DNA of 57,338 nt from an uncultured Clostridia bacterium. GTDB lineage: Bacteria; Bacillota; Clostridia; Christensenellales; UBA1242. Position numbers and translations under genes: made by a program. Of this stretch, positions 1 through 8,980 are shown piece after piece. Numbering within the stretch: position 1 is the stretch's first letter; each line of letters begins with the position of its first letter. The DNA is taken from NCBI GenBank assembly GCA_947625515.1, contig CANQOO010000007.1:1-57338 (forward strand). The letters are read 5' to 3'. Below the pieces are notes generated by a model, which saw nothing but the letters and a program-made list of their open reading frames with translations, made no database searches and had not been told where the DNA came from.

Positions 1-432
1 ACATTTTTGGACGAAGAAAAGAGCAAATATTGGGAGCCATATGCGGCACTTCCAAGTGAAAGACTTGAAACTTTGAAAATTTTGCATGACGATGGCATCA
101 AGACCTTTGCAAGTTTTGAGCCGACCATCGAACCGGAAGAAAGTTTGGCGCTTATCCGCAAAACTTTGGAACTCGACTGTGTGGACCACTATAAAATCGG
201 GAAAATCAACAACTACAAAAGTGAGGACAAGTGGCAAGACTGGGCAAAATATCTGCAAGATTGCGTTAATTTGCTTAGGCCGACAGGTAAACAAGTTTAT
301 TACAAATTTTGCCTTAGAAAACTCGCGCCAAACATTGAACTTTTGCCAGAAGAGAAAAATCCGGATGAATACATAGTCCGCGCGACTGATGAAAATGTCC
401 AAACAAGTTTGTTTGATGGAGATTTGAAATGA
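1..432 (+). CDS. Radical SAM family protein, C-terminal fragment (cut by window edge)
   Basis: The frame is open to the first base of the window, so only the last 143 codons are seen. The fragment resembles the C-terminal half of SPL-like radical SAM proteins: a segment reading FASFEPTIEPEESLALI is followed by VDHYKIGKINNY and a conserved tail. The CxxxCxxC cluster that would bind the 4Fe-4S centre must lie upstream of the window. The stop overlaps the next start by four bases (ATGA at 429-432), so the two genes are probably translationally coupled. Pairing of such a radical SAM protein with a DUF488 protein is, to my recollection, common in bacteria, but the substrate is unknown. The family call rests on the C-terminal pattern alone and is moderate. 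Confidence 0.6.
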   Translation, partial: TFLDEEKSKYWEPYAALPSERLETLKILHDDGIKTFASFEPTIEPEESLALIRKTLELDCVDHYKIGKINNYKSEDKWQDWAKYLQDCVNLLRPTGKQVYYKFCLRKLAPNIELLPEEKNPDEYIVRATDENVQTSLFDGDLK

Positions 433-779
433 AAACGGGATATTTTGGAAAAGTTAGGAGTTATCCAAAGGACAAAGGATATCGTTTTGTTTCAATCGCG
501 AGATTTGCCAAGTTTTGGGACGGAGATACATATCCAAAGCTCGCGCCACCGGCGGAGATAATCAAAATCAAAGACGAAAAATTTTATAAGAAAATTTATT
601 ATGACAAAGTACTGTCAAAGGTAAATCCTCAACAAGTCTATGACGAACTTGGCGATAACGCAGTTTTGCTTTGTTATGAGAAATATTCCGACATTGAAAA
701 TGGCACAACTTTTTGCCATCGCAGAATGGTGGCGAAGTGGTTGGAAGACAATTTGGGGATAAAAGTGGATGAATTATAA
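429..779 (+). CDS. DUF488 family protein
   Basis: This is a complete 116-residue protein. It carries the marks of DUF488: an N-terminal Y-F-G-K segment with a lysine-rich stretch, a central KLAPPAEI region, a V-L-L-C-Y-E-K strand, and a closing FCHRRMVAKWLE motif. The Cys of LLCYEK and the Cys-His-Arg of FCHRR are the conserved residues of the family. No reaction is established for this family. The ATG overlaps the stop of the upstream radical SAM gene, so the two form one operon, which ends at the hairpin at 881-923. Confidence 0.75.
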   Translation: MKTGYFGKVRSYPKDKGYRFVSIARFAKFWDGDTYPKLAPPAEIIKIKDEKFYKKIYYDKVLSKVNPQQVYDELGDNAVLLCYEKYSDIENGTTFCHRRMVAKWLEDNLGIKVDEL

Positions 780-880
780 TGTTTATAACTCTAAATCAAA
801 CAAAACACTTTTATAAAACTTAATCCCACAAAAATTCTTGTGTTAGGATTGGATGGCGGTCTCTCCGCCAAAAGGGAACT

Positions 881-923
881 GTTCGCACCCTAAACTTAAA
901 AATGGGTGTGAACTTTTCTTTTT
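881..923 (+). terminator. Rho-independent terminator after the DUF488 gene
   Basis: GTTCGCACCC at 881-890 pairs with GGGTGTGAAC at 904-913 (one G-U pair), followed by a T-rich tract. A second small hairpin, TGGCGG-TCTCT-CCGCCA at 854-870, lies just before it. Confidence 0.75.
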
Positions 924-1051
924 ATATGTTTGTGATGTGTGGGAATATTTTTTAACTCTTGACTTTCTTAATAAATTGTTTATAATAATAACAAGAGAGG
1001 TGTAATTTCGATACAATTTTAAATATTGAGAACATTGATAAAATAAAAAAT

Positions 1052-2470
1052 TTGAGTGGGAAAGTTGTTATTGACATAACCGACCACAATGTAAGTAAGC
1101 AGCAACTTGACATTTTAAAACAAGCAGCCCCAAGCAATCAAATTGTTGTGCAGGACACAAATTGGTTTGGTGGTGTTTGGTCTTTAAGCGATTTTTTGAA
1201 CGCAGAAAACTTGCTGGAAATGACTGCCGAAAAAATTAAATCAAAAGAATTGTCCCCTTTTGAACAATTTATTTGTGCTTACCACTACGCAACAAATCGC
1301 AACTACAAATTTGCACCAAAAGGCTCCCCTTTCCAAGCGTGCAGAAGCTATGTGGACGTTTTAAACAATGGCTATTGTGTATGCGTTGGATATGCCACAA
1401 TTTTGAAAAGACTTTGCGAAAAATTGGGGATGCAGTGTGCGGTTCAGGGCTGTTTGGCAAAAGACAAATATGGCAAAACAGTAAATCATGCCAATTGTTT
1501 GGTGTTTTTGAAAGATGAAAAATATGGCATTTGTGGACTTTTTTACAGCGATCCACGTATGGATTGCTTGGACTTTCAAGACAAAAGTGGCTTGGCTTGG
1601 AATTTGAACATGCTTGCCCTGCCTATAACTGAAATTGGCAAAATTATGATTAAGCTTTGGGATGATGACACGATAATTGAAATCAACGATTTTCAAAGCA
1701 TCTATTATTCCAGAAAACCAACAGAGCTTGATTTGGATTATTTTGGCAAATTCTTTAACTTCAAAGAAGCAAAAACAGTCATGCAACTTAAATATTGCAA
1801 AGAAATAACTTTTAATCAAATTCAAACTGCGTTAAAAAATATTGGGTTTAATCAAGAACAACTCACAGCAACCGCCAAAAACTTTGCAGAGAGAAAGAGG
1901 CTGTTCTTACAAGAATTTGAAAGTTCAAACTCAATTTCAAACGAATGGGAAAAAAGATTGGCTTTTGGACAATATGTGCAAGATTTTGTCTCGCACGCTG
2001 GCAGAAAGAACAATGTGTGCAAGCTTGATTGTGCAACTTTTGTTTATTTAGTTTATAAAAATTTCTTTGGCGTTGATATTCTTGAAAACGGATATGGAGC
2101 AAGTTGGACAGGTAAAATTGCAACATCTAAAATTGGGGCAGAGCCGAAATTTATTGATGAGAACGCACCAATAGAACAAAAAATCAACTTCATAGATACA
2201 AAATGTAGGGTTGGAGATATTTTGTTGTTCCATAGGCAAGCGAAAAAAGCAAACACAGTTTCAGACAAAAATTATTATCCCGGACATTGTGCTATTTATT
2301 TAGGCAATCACAAATTTATTGATTCAAGATTAACCACAAGGGGAGGAATTGCAATTTGTGACATAGAAAATGATAATTATATGCCAAACTTTGTTGGATT
2401 TAAAGATGTTATTTCATCACTTAACATTGATAAAAAACCTAAAAATAAAAATTTGTCAATAGAAGTCTAG
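1052..2470 (+). CDS. Transglutaminase-like plus NlpC/P60 fusion protein, start uncertain
   Basis: The protein has two cysteine-peptidase-like domains. The N-terminal part (about residues 60-170) has a transglutaminase-like core: a CVGYA motif with the likely nucleophile Cys111, then NHANC and a following S-D-P that supply candidate His and Asp. The C-terminal part (about 290-450) is NlpC/P60-like, with DCATFVYLVY (Cys near 330) and GHCAIYLG (His near 412). No signal peptide is visible in the reading used. The coordinates use a TTG at 1052, which has no ribosome binding site. A good one, AGAGAGG, lies at 994-1000, and the frame stays open back to a TAA at 989, but it holds no ATG, GTG or TTG at suitable spacing. 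Either a rare start codon is used or the original start has been lost. A cell-wall or cyclic-peptide role is possible but not shown. Confidence 0.7.
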   Translation: MSGKVVIDITDHNVSKQQLDILKQAAPSNQIVVQDTNWFGGVWSLSDFLNAENLLEMTAEKIKSKELSPFEQFICAYHYATNRNYKFAPKGSPFQACRSYVDVLNNGYCVCVGYATILKRLCEKLGMQCAVQGCLAKDKYGKTVNHANCLVFLKDEKYGICGLFYSDPRMDCLDFQDKSGLAWNLNMLALPITEIGKIMIKLWDDDTIIEINDFQSIYYSRKPTELDLDYFGKFFNFKEAKTVMQLKYCKEITFNQIQTALKNIGFNQEQLTATAKNFAERKRLFLQEFESSNSISNEWEKRLAFGQYVQDFVSHAGRKNNVCKLDCATFVYLVYKNFFGVDILENGYGASWTGKIATSKIGAEPKFIDENAPIEQKINFIDTKCRVGDILLFHRQAKKANTVSDKNYYPGHCAIYLGNHKFIDSRLTTRGGIAICDIENDNYMPNFVGFKDVISSLNIDKKPKNKNLSIEV

Positions 2471-2506
2471 GTGCATACAAGCACCCTGATAGACCGCCAA
2501 GGAACA

Positions 2507-2535
2507 AATCCAAACACTGACGTTTGGATTGTTTT
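2507..2535 (+). terminator. Terminator of the transglutaminase/NlpC gene
   Basis: A perfect 9-bp inverted repeat, AATCCAAAC / GTTTGGATT, is followed by G and four T residues. A small GGTGC/GCACC hairpin at 2470-2485 precedes it. Confidence 0.85.
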
Positions 2536-2843
2536 ATGTTAACACCATCAATGCCTTGTTTAAGGCAAATTTTTTTGTAACGTTTTGTAAAGTATTGTAA
2601 AGTTTCTTCAAAACTCAGCAGATTAGCGTTGCATTGCGGCAACGTATGTCACTCACCCTGTGAAGTGTATATTTAAAAGTGTAAATTTGTTATAAATTCT
2701 TTTATTGATACGCCGCACAGGCCTATATACTTACAATATATATTACAAATTTTATTAGAGGTTTAAAAATTTTAAAGACATTTCGGAAGTCAAAACAATA
2801 ATATATCAAAAATGTCATATAAAATGTCACTTTAAAATGTGGC
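2536..2843. other. Intergenic DNA without a recognisable gene
   Basis: No coding frame is convincing here. Visible structures are three spaced TTGTAA-type words at about 2573-2602, a 6-bp hairpin CGTTGC/GCAACG at 2627-2644, and AT-rich DNA up to the next terminator. Confidence 0.5.
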
Positions 2844-2878
2844 AGAGCCAAAAGTTTGTCAAATTTTGGCTCTTTTTC
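2844..2878 (+). terminator. Strong terminator just upstream of the collagen-like gene
   Basis: A perfect 10-bp inverted repeat AGAGCCAAAA / TTTTGGCTCT is followed by a T run. It ends about 30 bases before the next start codon and well past the terminator at 2507. It may end a short unannotated transcript or attenuate read-through into the collagen-like gene. Confidence 0.75.
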
Positions 2879-2908
2879 ATATTTTGAAATAGAGAGGTTT
2901 AAAAGAAC

Positions 2909-3979
2909 ATGATTTTTTATCGAAAAGGAAATGATGGTTCAAAGCCGTGCTGCGAAAATCTTTATCCGCCGAACATCACCTTGCCGCAAAATTTTTCACC
3001 TTCGGGCGTGTTGAGCGGCATGCAAGGTGCCGGCATGCAAGGAGTCACTGGGCCAACAGGAGCCACCGGACCTGCCGGAGCAACTGGTCCGACTGGCGAG
3101 CAAGGGCTGCAAGGTCCTGCTGGGGCAACGGGTGCAACAGGAGCGACAGGGGCAACCGGAGCCACCGGCCCTCAAGGAGCGGATGGCACTCCTGGTGGTC
3201 CAATTGGTCCAACCGGAGCCACCGGACCAACCGGCCCGACGGGTGCAACTGGGGCAACAGGTCCTGCCGGGGCAACAGGTCCCGCTGGGGAGCAAGGCAT
3301 TGCTGGCGTGCCAGAGACAATTTCCATTGGCAGCACAATCACCGCCAATCCGCTTGACGAGGCAGAAGTTATTGACAACTTTTTGGGTGGCAATCACGAA
3401 ATAAGTTTTGTTATCCCGCGTGGAATAACAGGCCAGCAGGGGGAAATGGGTCCTCCGGGACCACAAGGGGCTCCCGGTCCACAAGGTCCTGCTGGAGAAA
3501 GAGGTGAGCAAGGCCCGCCCGGTCCCGCAGGTCCACAAGGCACGCAGGGCCAAGAAGGTCCTCCGGGGCCATCCGGATTGCCAGCCATAAATGTGGCGGC
3601 ATACTTTTCTGCCGTTTCCGCAACAATGCAAGACGACCCGCAATTTGAAATGGATTTAAGTCTTCCCGCAAGGCAAAACTCCATCTCTCTTGACATGGGC
3701 GTCAACAGCATCAAACTGGTGCAGGGCTATTATCAAATCAGCTATGGCACAAGCGTGAATGCCAACATGACCGGCCAAACATATCCAAAAATTTGGCTGG
3801 AAATCGACGGCCAAGAGCAGGATGTGACTGTGCGAGAAGGCAACCCGCAAGGGAGATACTTTTTGGGCGGAGAATTTTTCTATCACGTCACAAAATCAGA
3901 GTCCACACTGGACTTTGCCGTCACAAACGACAGCACCGTGCGTTTTTCAAACACCTATCTATTCATTCGCCGCATCTAA
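2909..3979 (+). CDS. Collagen-like repeat protein (exosporium/surface type)
   Basis: This 356-residue protein has three parts. Residues 1-36 are a non-repetitive head with a Cys-Cys pair. Two Gly-X-Y blocks follow, the first rich in GATGPTG units (about 40-130) and the second in [10 protein letters not shown]-type units (about 172-227). A linker between them (IGSTITAN...[11 protein letters not shown]) matches the pattern common between collagen blocks in clostridial surface proteins. The last 130 residues form a globular, probably C1q/BclA-like, beta-rich domain ending [12 protein letters not shown] ribosome binding site AGAGAGG precedes the ATG. There is no signal peptide, as in exosporium collagen-like proteins loaded from the mother cell. 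A spore-coat or exosporium role is therefore plausible but rests on family resemblance only. Confidence 0.85.
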   Translation: MIFYRKGNDGSKPCCENLYPPNITLPQNFSPSGVLSGMQGAGMQGVTGPTGATGPAGATGPTGEQGLQGPAGATGATGATGATGATGPQGADGTPGGPIGPTGATGPTGPTGATGATGPAGATGPAGEQGIAGVPETISIGSTITANPLDEAEVIDNFLGGNHEISFVIPRGITGQQGEMGPPGPQGAPGPQGPAGERGEQGPPGPAGPQGTQGQEGPPGPSGLPAINVAAYFSAVSATMQDDPQFEMDLSLPARQNSISLDMGVNSIKLVQGYYQISYGTSVNANMTGQTYPKIWLEIDGQEQDVTVREGNPQGRYFLGGEFFYHVTKSESTLDFAVTNDSTVRFSNTYLFIRRI

Positions 3980-3990
3980 TCAGCTACAGA

Positions 3991-4089
3991 CTTGTTCGAG
4001 TCCTGCAAGCATCCGCCAATGCACGTTTTGTTCAAGGCATCCAAGCATCCGATATTGCACTTTGTTCGAGGCCTCCAAGCACTGCATTG
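3991..4089 (+). repeat. Degenerate tandem repeat, period about 35-36 bp, 2.8 copies
   Basis: Three imperfect units begin at 3991, 4027 and 4062. Each starts with TTGTTC(G/A)AG, continues with CCAAGCA or GCAAGCA, and ends near TTGCA. The array lies between the collagen-like and desulfoferrodoxin genes. The unit is not a dyad, so this is a simple duplication and not a CRISPR array. Confidence 0.7.
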
Positions 4090-4279
4090 ATAAAAAATCT
4101 AATCCAGTTGCGTTTTTGTGAAATTTCTTCGCATTTTAATCACAAATTGCAACACACCCATAAGCCGCTTCTTTTTGCAAACGGCTTTCTCTTTAAACAA
4201 AATGCTTAGGTTAAAAATTTTCAAACGCCATGCTCGTCCATATTTTCAGGCATGCTTGCTGCACAACCACGCAATGATT

Positions 4280-4307
4280 TTGCCATTCCACTCCAATCTG
4301 CTATAAT
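4280..4307 (+). promoter_or_regulatory. Sigma-A-type promoter of the desulfoferrodoxin gene
   Basis: TTGCCA at 4280-4285, a 16-base spacer, then TATAAT at 4302-4307. The ribosome binding site GGAGAGGAG lies at 4311-4319, so the leader is only about a dozen bases. Confidence 0.7.
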
Positions 4308-4326
4308 ATGGGAGAGGAGAAAACAT

Positions 4327-4707
4327 ATGAAAACACTGAAATTTTTTAGATGCAAACACTGCCAAAACGTCGTTGTAAAGCTTGTGGACAGGGACGTTCC
4401 TATTTTTTGCTGCGGCGAAAAAATGGAAGAACTTGTAGCCAACACTGTGGAGGCGTCCACCGAGAAACACGTGCCGGTTGTCAGCGTGAATGGCGGCATT
4501 GCAACAGTTGAAGTTGGCAGTGTTGCCCACCCAATGGAGGAGGCACACTACATAAACTTCATCTCCCTTGAAACCACGTCGAATTGCACAATCGTTTCGC
4601 TGCGACCAAGCACCGCTCCAAAAGCGGAGATTTTTGTTGGAAATGAAAAAATTATTGCAGCATATGAATACTGCAATTTGCACGGCTTGTGGAAAACTGA
4701 GTTTTAA
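4327..4707 (+). CDS. dfx: Desulfoferrodoxin (superoxide reductase)
   Basis: A 126-residue two-domain superoxide reductase, which reduces superoxide to hydrogen peroxide without releasing oxygen. The N-terminal desulforedoxin-like domain binds Fe(SCys)4 through CKHC (Cys9, Cys12) and the CC pair near residue 30. The catalytic domain has all expected ligands of the second iron: EKHVP, VAHPMEEAHYI (two His) and the closing CNLHGLW (Cys and His). The start at 4327 is chosen for its strong ribosome binding site and the homologous start MKTLKFFRCKHC; the frame is open further upstream but has no such signal. With the rubrerythrin at 8981 it indicates an anaerobe with oxygen-defence enzymes. Confidence 0.95.
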   Translation: MKTLKFFRCKHCQNVVVKLVDRDVPIFCCGEKMEELVANTVEASTEKHVPVVSVNGGIATVEVGSVAHPMEEAHYINFISLETTSNCTIVSLRPSTAPKAEIFVGNEKIIAAYEYCNLHGLWKTEF

Positions 4708-4789
4708 TTTTTCTGACTAAGATTTAATTTTTAAGCGGTTTTTCGAAGTTCGAAATTTATTAAACAAATTTTATTTTCTAGGACTGAAA

Positions 4790-6025
4790 TCAATCGTTTT
4801 TGACTGCTATTTTGTCAAAATTTTCAATCGTTTCAATCAATTTTCTTGGCGACAAAGTATTGCTTTTGCCTTGATAGGAATATATCAATTCCCGCAAATC
4901 AACAAGGCAGACAGCCACCCTGTCGTCATCTTTTTTATTGCAGAAATTCTCGTCCGCCCTGGCGTCCCGACAAGCATAGCCCACGCACTTGATGGGCTGG
5001 CTATCCTCGGCGGAGTAAGGCAACAAAAAGACAGACTTCACATGAAAATCTTGCTCTTTTTCGGGCAAATTGTCACGCAGAAAGTGATTGTATCCAATCT
5101 GCTTGGAAATGTCCGAGGAAGCCGGCAAATCTTTGGCACTGCCCGTGTATCCAAAGTTGTAATATTTAGAGTCAACAACATAATATGTCCAGCTTCTTTC
5201 ATCTTTCATGATTGTGTCAGGTCGAAGTTTGGAGGACGGCACCCGCTGAGGTAAATAGTAGGAATAAGTGTTATAAAATTTCTTGACATCCTCCGTTCCG
5301 AACACATGATTTATCAAAAATTCAAAAACATATTCAAAATCCTTGTCAAAAATTGAAAAGCCCCAACCCGAAGTTTTTTCATTTTGATGATTGACAATGG
5401 AAAGCAAATGTCGAAGCAGAGTTTTCTTGTCATCTTTGTTTGTGCTTTGAAGCTCTTTTGTCAAGAAAAAGGAAAGAAAATCCTTGTCCTTTTCCACATC
5501 ATACATCGCATGCTCCGTCCGCTCAATGCCAAAAATGAAGCCCAGCCTCAGCACCGAATATTCCAAACACGCCTTATATATCTGCGTGATAATTCTAGAC
5601 TCATCAATCGTGACACGGCTACGGATGGGATTGGGATAAATCACATTTCCGCCGCTTAGCCACACCGGCGAATGTCTGATGGTCTTTCCCCAATGAATTC
5701 GACCAGCTCCGCTCGTGCCAAAAACTTTTTCCGTTTCCACATAATAGCCGTGGTCAATGTAGTCTTGCATAAGCCACAACATGGAATGAAATTGCAAAAG
5801 CTGTGCGTTACCGCCCCCAAACAGATATTTTTGCTCAACATGCTTCAAAAGGAGCAAAATATTTTTTGCTTCTCGCTTAAAAAGTTGTTCGTCGTGTTTG
5901 CCATCCAGTTCTGCATCGCGAAAATATTTGCATGGAAAGACAAAAGCCCCGTTTTCTGAATTGAAGCCCACAAATTCACTTTCGCCTTTGTCCTTTGGCA
6001 CAACAAACTTAATTGAATTGTTCAT
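4790..6025 (-). CDS. LlaJI-type/McrC-like restriction endonuclease subunit
   Basis: This 411-residue protein resembles the LlaJI family, the nuclease partner of McrB-type motors. Around residues 270-290 it has a PD-(D/E)XK-type core: RPDTIM followed by VVDSKYY, with Asp, Asp and Lys as likely catalytic residues, then SDISKQIGYNHFL as the following helix. A GGAG ribosome binding site lies five bases before the ATG. It is downstream of and co-oriented with the McrB-like gene (6530-8746), separated by an unusual 505-bp AT-rich stretch. LlaJI-type systems normally carry cytosine methyltransferases. None is visible here, so the pair may cut modified DNA as McrBC does. The specificity is unknown. 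Confidence 0.75.
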   Translation of the reverse strand: MNNSIKFVVPKDKGESEFVGFNSENGAFVFPCKYFRDAELDGKHDEQLFKREAKNILLLLKHVEQKYLFGGGNAQLLQFHSMLWLMQDYIDHGYYVETEKVFGTSGAGRIHWGKTIRHSPVWLSGGNVIYPNPIRSRVTIDESRIITQIYKACLEYSVLRLGFIFGIERTEHAMYDVEKDKDFLSFFLTKELQSTNKDDKKTLLRHLLSIVNHQNEKTSGWGFSIFDKDFEYVFEFLINHVFGTEDVKKFYNTYSYYLPQRVPSSKLRPDTIMKDERSWTYYVVDSKYYNFGYTGSAKDLPASSDISKQIGYNHFLRDNLPEKEQDFHVKSVFLLPYSAEDSQPIKCVGYACRDARADENFCNKKDDDRVAVCLVDLRELIYSYQGKSNTLSPRKLIETIENFDKIAVKND

Positions 6026-6529
6026 CCAAACTCCGCATGATATTCGCTTTGATTACGTTAGCATTCTTAATATTTAATTTTTTTGCACAATTTTTACAAT
6101 TGTCCGCTTATTTCGCGTTTTTTGTTTATTTTACATTTTTACTGCAACAATTTGTTGCAAATTTTGTTAAAATATAAGTATTTTTTTTCTTAAAATTTAT
6201 CTTCAAATTTTATTAGTAATTTAATTTAGCATTTTTAAAAATAATTTTCCATAAAATTCCATAAAATTAACGCAAAAACCCACATTTTTCGTTTTTTTTG
6301 ATTTTATTTACCTATTTTTCCATGCGTTATTTCCGCTATTTTATTGCGTTTTTATATTTCAACCTATTTTTTTGATATTTTTTTTAAAAATTTGACATTT
6401 TCGCGTTTTTTTTACGTATTTTTTTAGAATTTATTATATATTTTATGCGTTTTATTTGCAATTTTAATATGTAAAAAATTCTAAACAAAATTGCAATATA
6501 AAAAATTATTTTTTTAACTGCTTTTTGCG
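6026..6529. other. Very AT-rich, T-tract-rich spacer between the two restriction genes
   Basis: No gene is visible. The plus strand is a succession of T runs broken by GCGTTTT and CCTATTTTT words, with several stops in every frame. Such phased A/T tracts usually curve DNA. It could hold a promoter for the nuclease gene, but no clear -35/-10 pair stands out. Confidence 0.5.
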
Positions 6530-8746
6530 TCAATTTTCTTGTTCAATAATGACTGCTGAGGCATATAATTTTGCCATTTTTTCGCACCTATCATTAAAAA
6601 CATTTTCGTTAGCCATAAATTTTTCAATCACAGCATCCAAAGTCTTCAAATCAGAACGGAAAAGTGTCTCTTTATTATATTTCACAACGTCGTTCCACAG
6701 ATAGACAAAAATTTTCTCCGCAAACATCTGCAAATTGGCAAGTTCTGCTTTTTTCACAAAATGCGTGCCAAGAAGTTTATCCTCCGCAACCATGCCGTCG
6801 TTGCACTGGTCAACAATGTCGCTGTTGAGAGCCGTGGCAAAATCTCGCCAAGTAAAATTCCTGTCCGCCACTTGCATTTTAAGCAGGTCATCCGTCGAGT
6901 CATTGAAATTGTTTGGAACGCGGGACATGTGCCATCTTCGCTTAAATGCTGTGTCCAGTGTAAAAACGTTTTGGTCGCTTGTGTTCATGGTGGCAAAAAT
7001 TGTAAGATTATCCGGAATAAAAACATTTTTCTGGATTATCCCATGTTTTGCCAGCCATTTCAGAATTTCGATGTTATAGACTGGATATTCGCTATTGCCA
7101 TCATCGTCTCGGTCCAAAAGTTGGAATAGGTCTCCAAAAATTGCAGGTGCATTGCCGCGGTTTATTTCTTCAATCACAAGGAAAAAGTTGTTGCCCGCAC
7201 GATCGGACAGTGCATCTTTGAGAATTTCCAAGAACGGCCCGGCATGAAATTCATATTTAATCTTATCTCCATCCATTTCTGGCAAAATTTGCCCAACAAA
7301 ATCGCTGTAAGAATATTCTGGATGGAAGAGAATGCGTTTGCAGAATCTTTCGTCCAAATTGCTGCCACTTTGTGCAAAATTTTCAATAGTTTGGTTGGAA
7401 TTTTCGTGATTTTTTGCAAAAACATCGCCTTCTTTGCCGTTTTTTGCAATTTTATGGTCAAATTTATTTTTCGAAAGATGCAAAAGCTTGTTCACCTTGT
7501 GGCTCTTGCCGCAACCTGGAACACCATAAAATATTGTATTTGCCGAAAGAAGTCCCTCTTTTTTAAGCTGTTCGCTGACAACTGCATTGACAGGGTCAAG
7601 CGTGTTTACATCAAAAAATTTCGAAAAACGCCCTTTTTGCGTGTTTTTTGAAACATTATTTAAATTTAGGTCATTTTGATTAGATTCAATTTTCGTGTTA
7701 TTTTGAAAATCGGGTGCAGCCTTAGTACTGCTGCCCACTCCGATATATTTAGCACGCTCGTTTTTATAATCCACAAAACGTCTCAAATACGTTTCCCAGT
7801 TACGCAAATCAGAAAATTTATTTGCTTTCGCAGCGACAACATTTTCATCATTTCTCAATAGGTTCAAAAGGGAAGCACATTTGTCCTTTTCAAACTCCTT
7901 GTTCGCATCCACGCCAAATGCAGCCTCGATTGCCCGCACGCCATTGTCATAATTTGAAGCAGACTTGACTCCCTTTTCTTTAAGCCAAATCACAAAATCC
8001 TTCTTTTTCCCGCCCTGCGAGTTGACCGCACCGCCAACTTCGTCCAGTGGCGGGTTATTGTTTGAACAAAACAGGTCGTAAAAGCCCTTCAAATTGGCGA
8101 TATTGCCCGAAATGACAGTTTTTCCGGACGAAATTACCTTAAAAAGCTTACTTTTCGAAGATTTTATGGTATATTCTCCAAATTTGAAATTTTCGCTTTT
8201 GAATCGTGAAACAACATCATCCGAAATGAAAGAGGCAGGGAAAAGCCTAAATTCTTCCCCAGATTTATAAATCTGAACATCCTCAGATTGTGGATTGACC
8301 TCATTTTCAGATTGCAGCACAAGAATTTTGCGATAATGTGATTCATCCGCCACATATTGCAGCACTTTTATGCGGTCAGAAATGACGTCAATCGCTCCAG
8401 GAGAGGCAAGCTGCAACTCAAAAAAGCAAATATTCCGCACTTGGCTAACACACTGATTCAAAAGATTCATGTCGAGTTTAAACAGTTTTAGTGCCAAAAA
8501 CTGCTCATTTGTCCTAATTGGAGGCGAAAATTTGGCAACTAGACTGAAACAAAGCCTTCGAAAAGCAGGATTTTTAGCATCTTCCAAACGTTCTGCTTTC
8601 CACAATTCCTCCACTTGCCGACCTTCGGGATGGATAAATGCAAAATCACCCACATCAATGCCATTGAACCATTTTGGATGTTCCTCAAAAACCTTCTCCT
8701 CAACAATTTTAGGTGAATTTAACTTTGCAAAAAAGACTTTATTCAT
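6530..8746 (-). CDS. McrB-like AAA+ NTPase of a restriction system
   Basis: This 738-residue motor protein would translocate DNA for the nuclease encoded downstream. About residues 1-230 form a target-recognition region starting with a possible EVE/PUA-like fold (GIDVGDFAFIHPEG...ELWKAER). Residues about 250-330 hold a small helical domain (SNYDNGVRAIEAAF...NWETYLRRF). The C-terminal half is the McrB NTPase: Walker A GVPGCGKSH near 406-416, the FHPEYSYSDFVGQ segment, the Walker B/McrB signature LVIEEINRGNAPAIFGDLFQ, and MNTSDQNVFTLDTAFKRRW with the sensor and arginine finger. The ribosome binding site GGAGG precedes the ATG. The NTPase is GTP-dependent in McrB itself, which I infer here by family only. 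Confidence 0.85.
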   Translation of the reverse strand: MNKVFFAKLNSPKIVEEKVFEEHPKWFNGIDVGDFAFIHPEGRQVEELWKAERLEDAKNPAFRRLCFSLVAKFSPPIRTNEQFLALKLFKLDMNLLNQCVSQVRNICFFELQLASPGAIDVISDRIKVLQYVADESHYRKILVLQSENEVNPQSEDVQIYKSGEEFRLFPASFISDDVVSRFKSENFKFGEYTIKSSKSKLFKVISSGKTVISGNIANLKGFYDLFCSNNNPPLDEVGGAVNSQGGKKKDFVIWLKEKGVKSASNYDNGVRAIEAAFGVDANKEFEKDKCASLLNLLRNDENVVAAKANKFSDLRNWETYLRRFVDYKNERAKYIGVGSSTKAAPDFQNNTKIESNQNDLNLNNVSKNTQKGRFSKFFDVNTLDPVNAVVSEQLKKEGLLSANTIFYGVPGCGKSHKVNKLLHLSKNKFDHKIAKNGKEGDVFAKNHENSNQTIENFAQSGSNLDERFCKRILFHPEYSYSDFVGQILPEMDGDKIKYEFHAGPFLEILKDALSDRAGNNFFLVIEEINRGNAPAIFGDLFQLLDRDDDGNSEYPVYNIEILKWLAKHGIIQKNVFIPDNLTIFATMNTSDQNVFTLDTAFKRRWHMSRVPNNFNDSTDDLLKMQVADRNFTWRDFATALNSDIVDQCNDGMVAEDKLLGTHFVKKAELANLQMFAEKIFVYLWNDVVKYNKETLFRSDLKTLDAVIEKFMANENVFNDRCEKMAKLYASAVIIEQEN

Positions 8747-8980
8747 CCTTATCCTCCAAATTTTTCACATGTCAACAATACCTACAAACATACGCTTTTC
8801 ATTTTATTTATCGCGTTTTTGCTATAACATTATCAATTATAAGTTGTGCATTGTTTTGCCGCATACAATTGTTGATATCAATATAATGGTTATATTAAAA
8901 TAACTAGGCATCAGTAATACCTTGCTTGTCCTTATTATTGCAACAAGTTTTAGCAGATAAAAAGTAGATTATGGGTGAGA

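Noticed and set aside
854-2505. Related GCC-AA-GG-AAC sequences on both sides of the transglutaminase/NlpC gene as ends of a mobile cassette
   Set aside because: The similarity is short (about 12 bases with mismatches) and no target duplication, integrase or transposase is visible.
2962-3643. Long minus-strand open frames opposite the collagen-like gene (Pro/Ala-rich or Arg/Ser-rich products)
   Set aside because: They are antisense images of Gly-X-Y codons; they lack ribosome binding sites and known motifs.
3991-4089. Possible CRISPR array
   Set aside because: The units are contiguous imperfect tandem copies without spacers, are not palindromic, and no cas gene is nearby.
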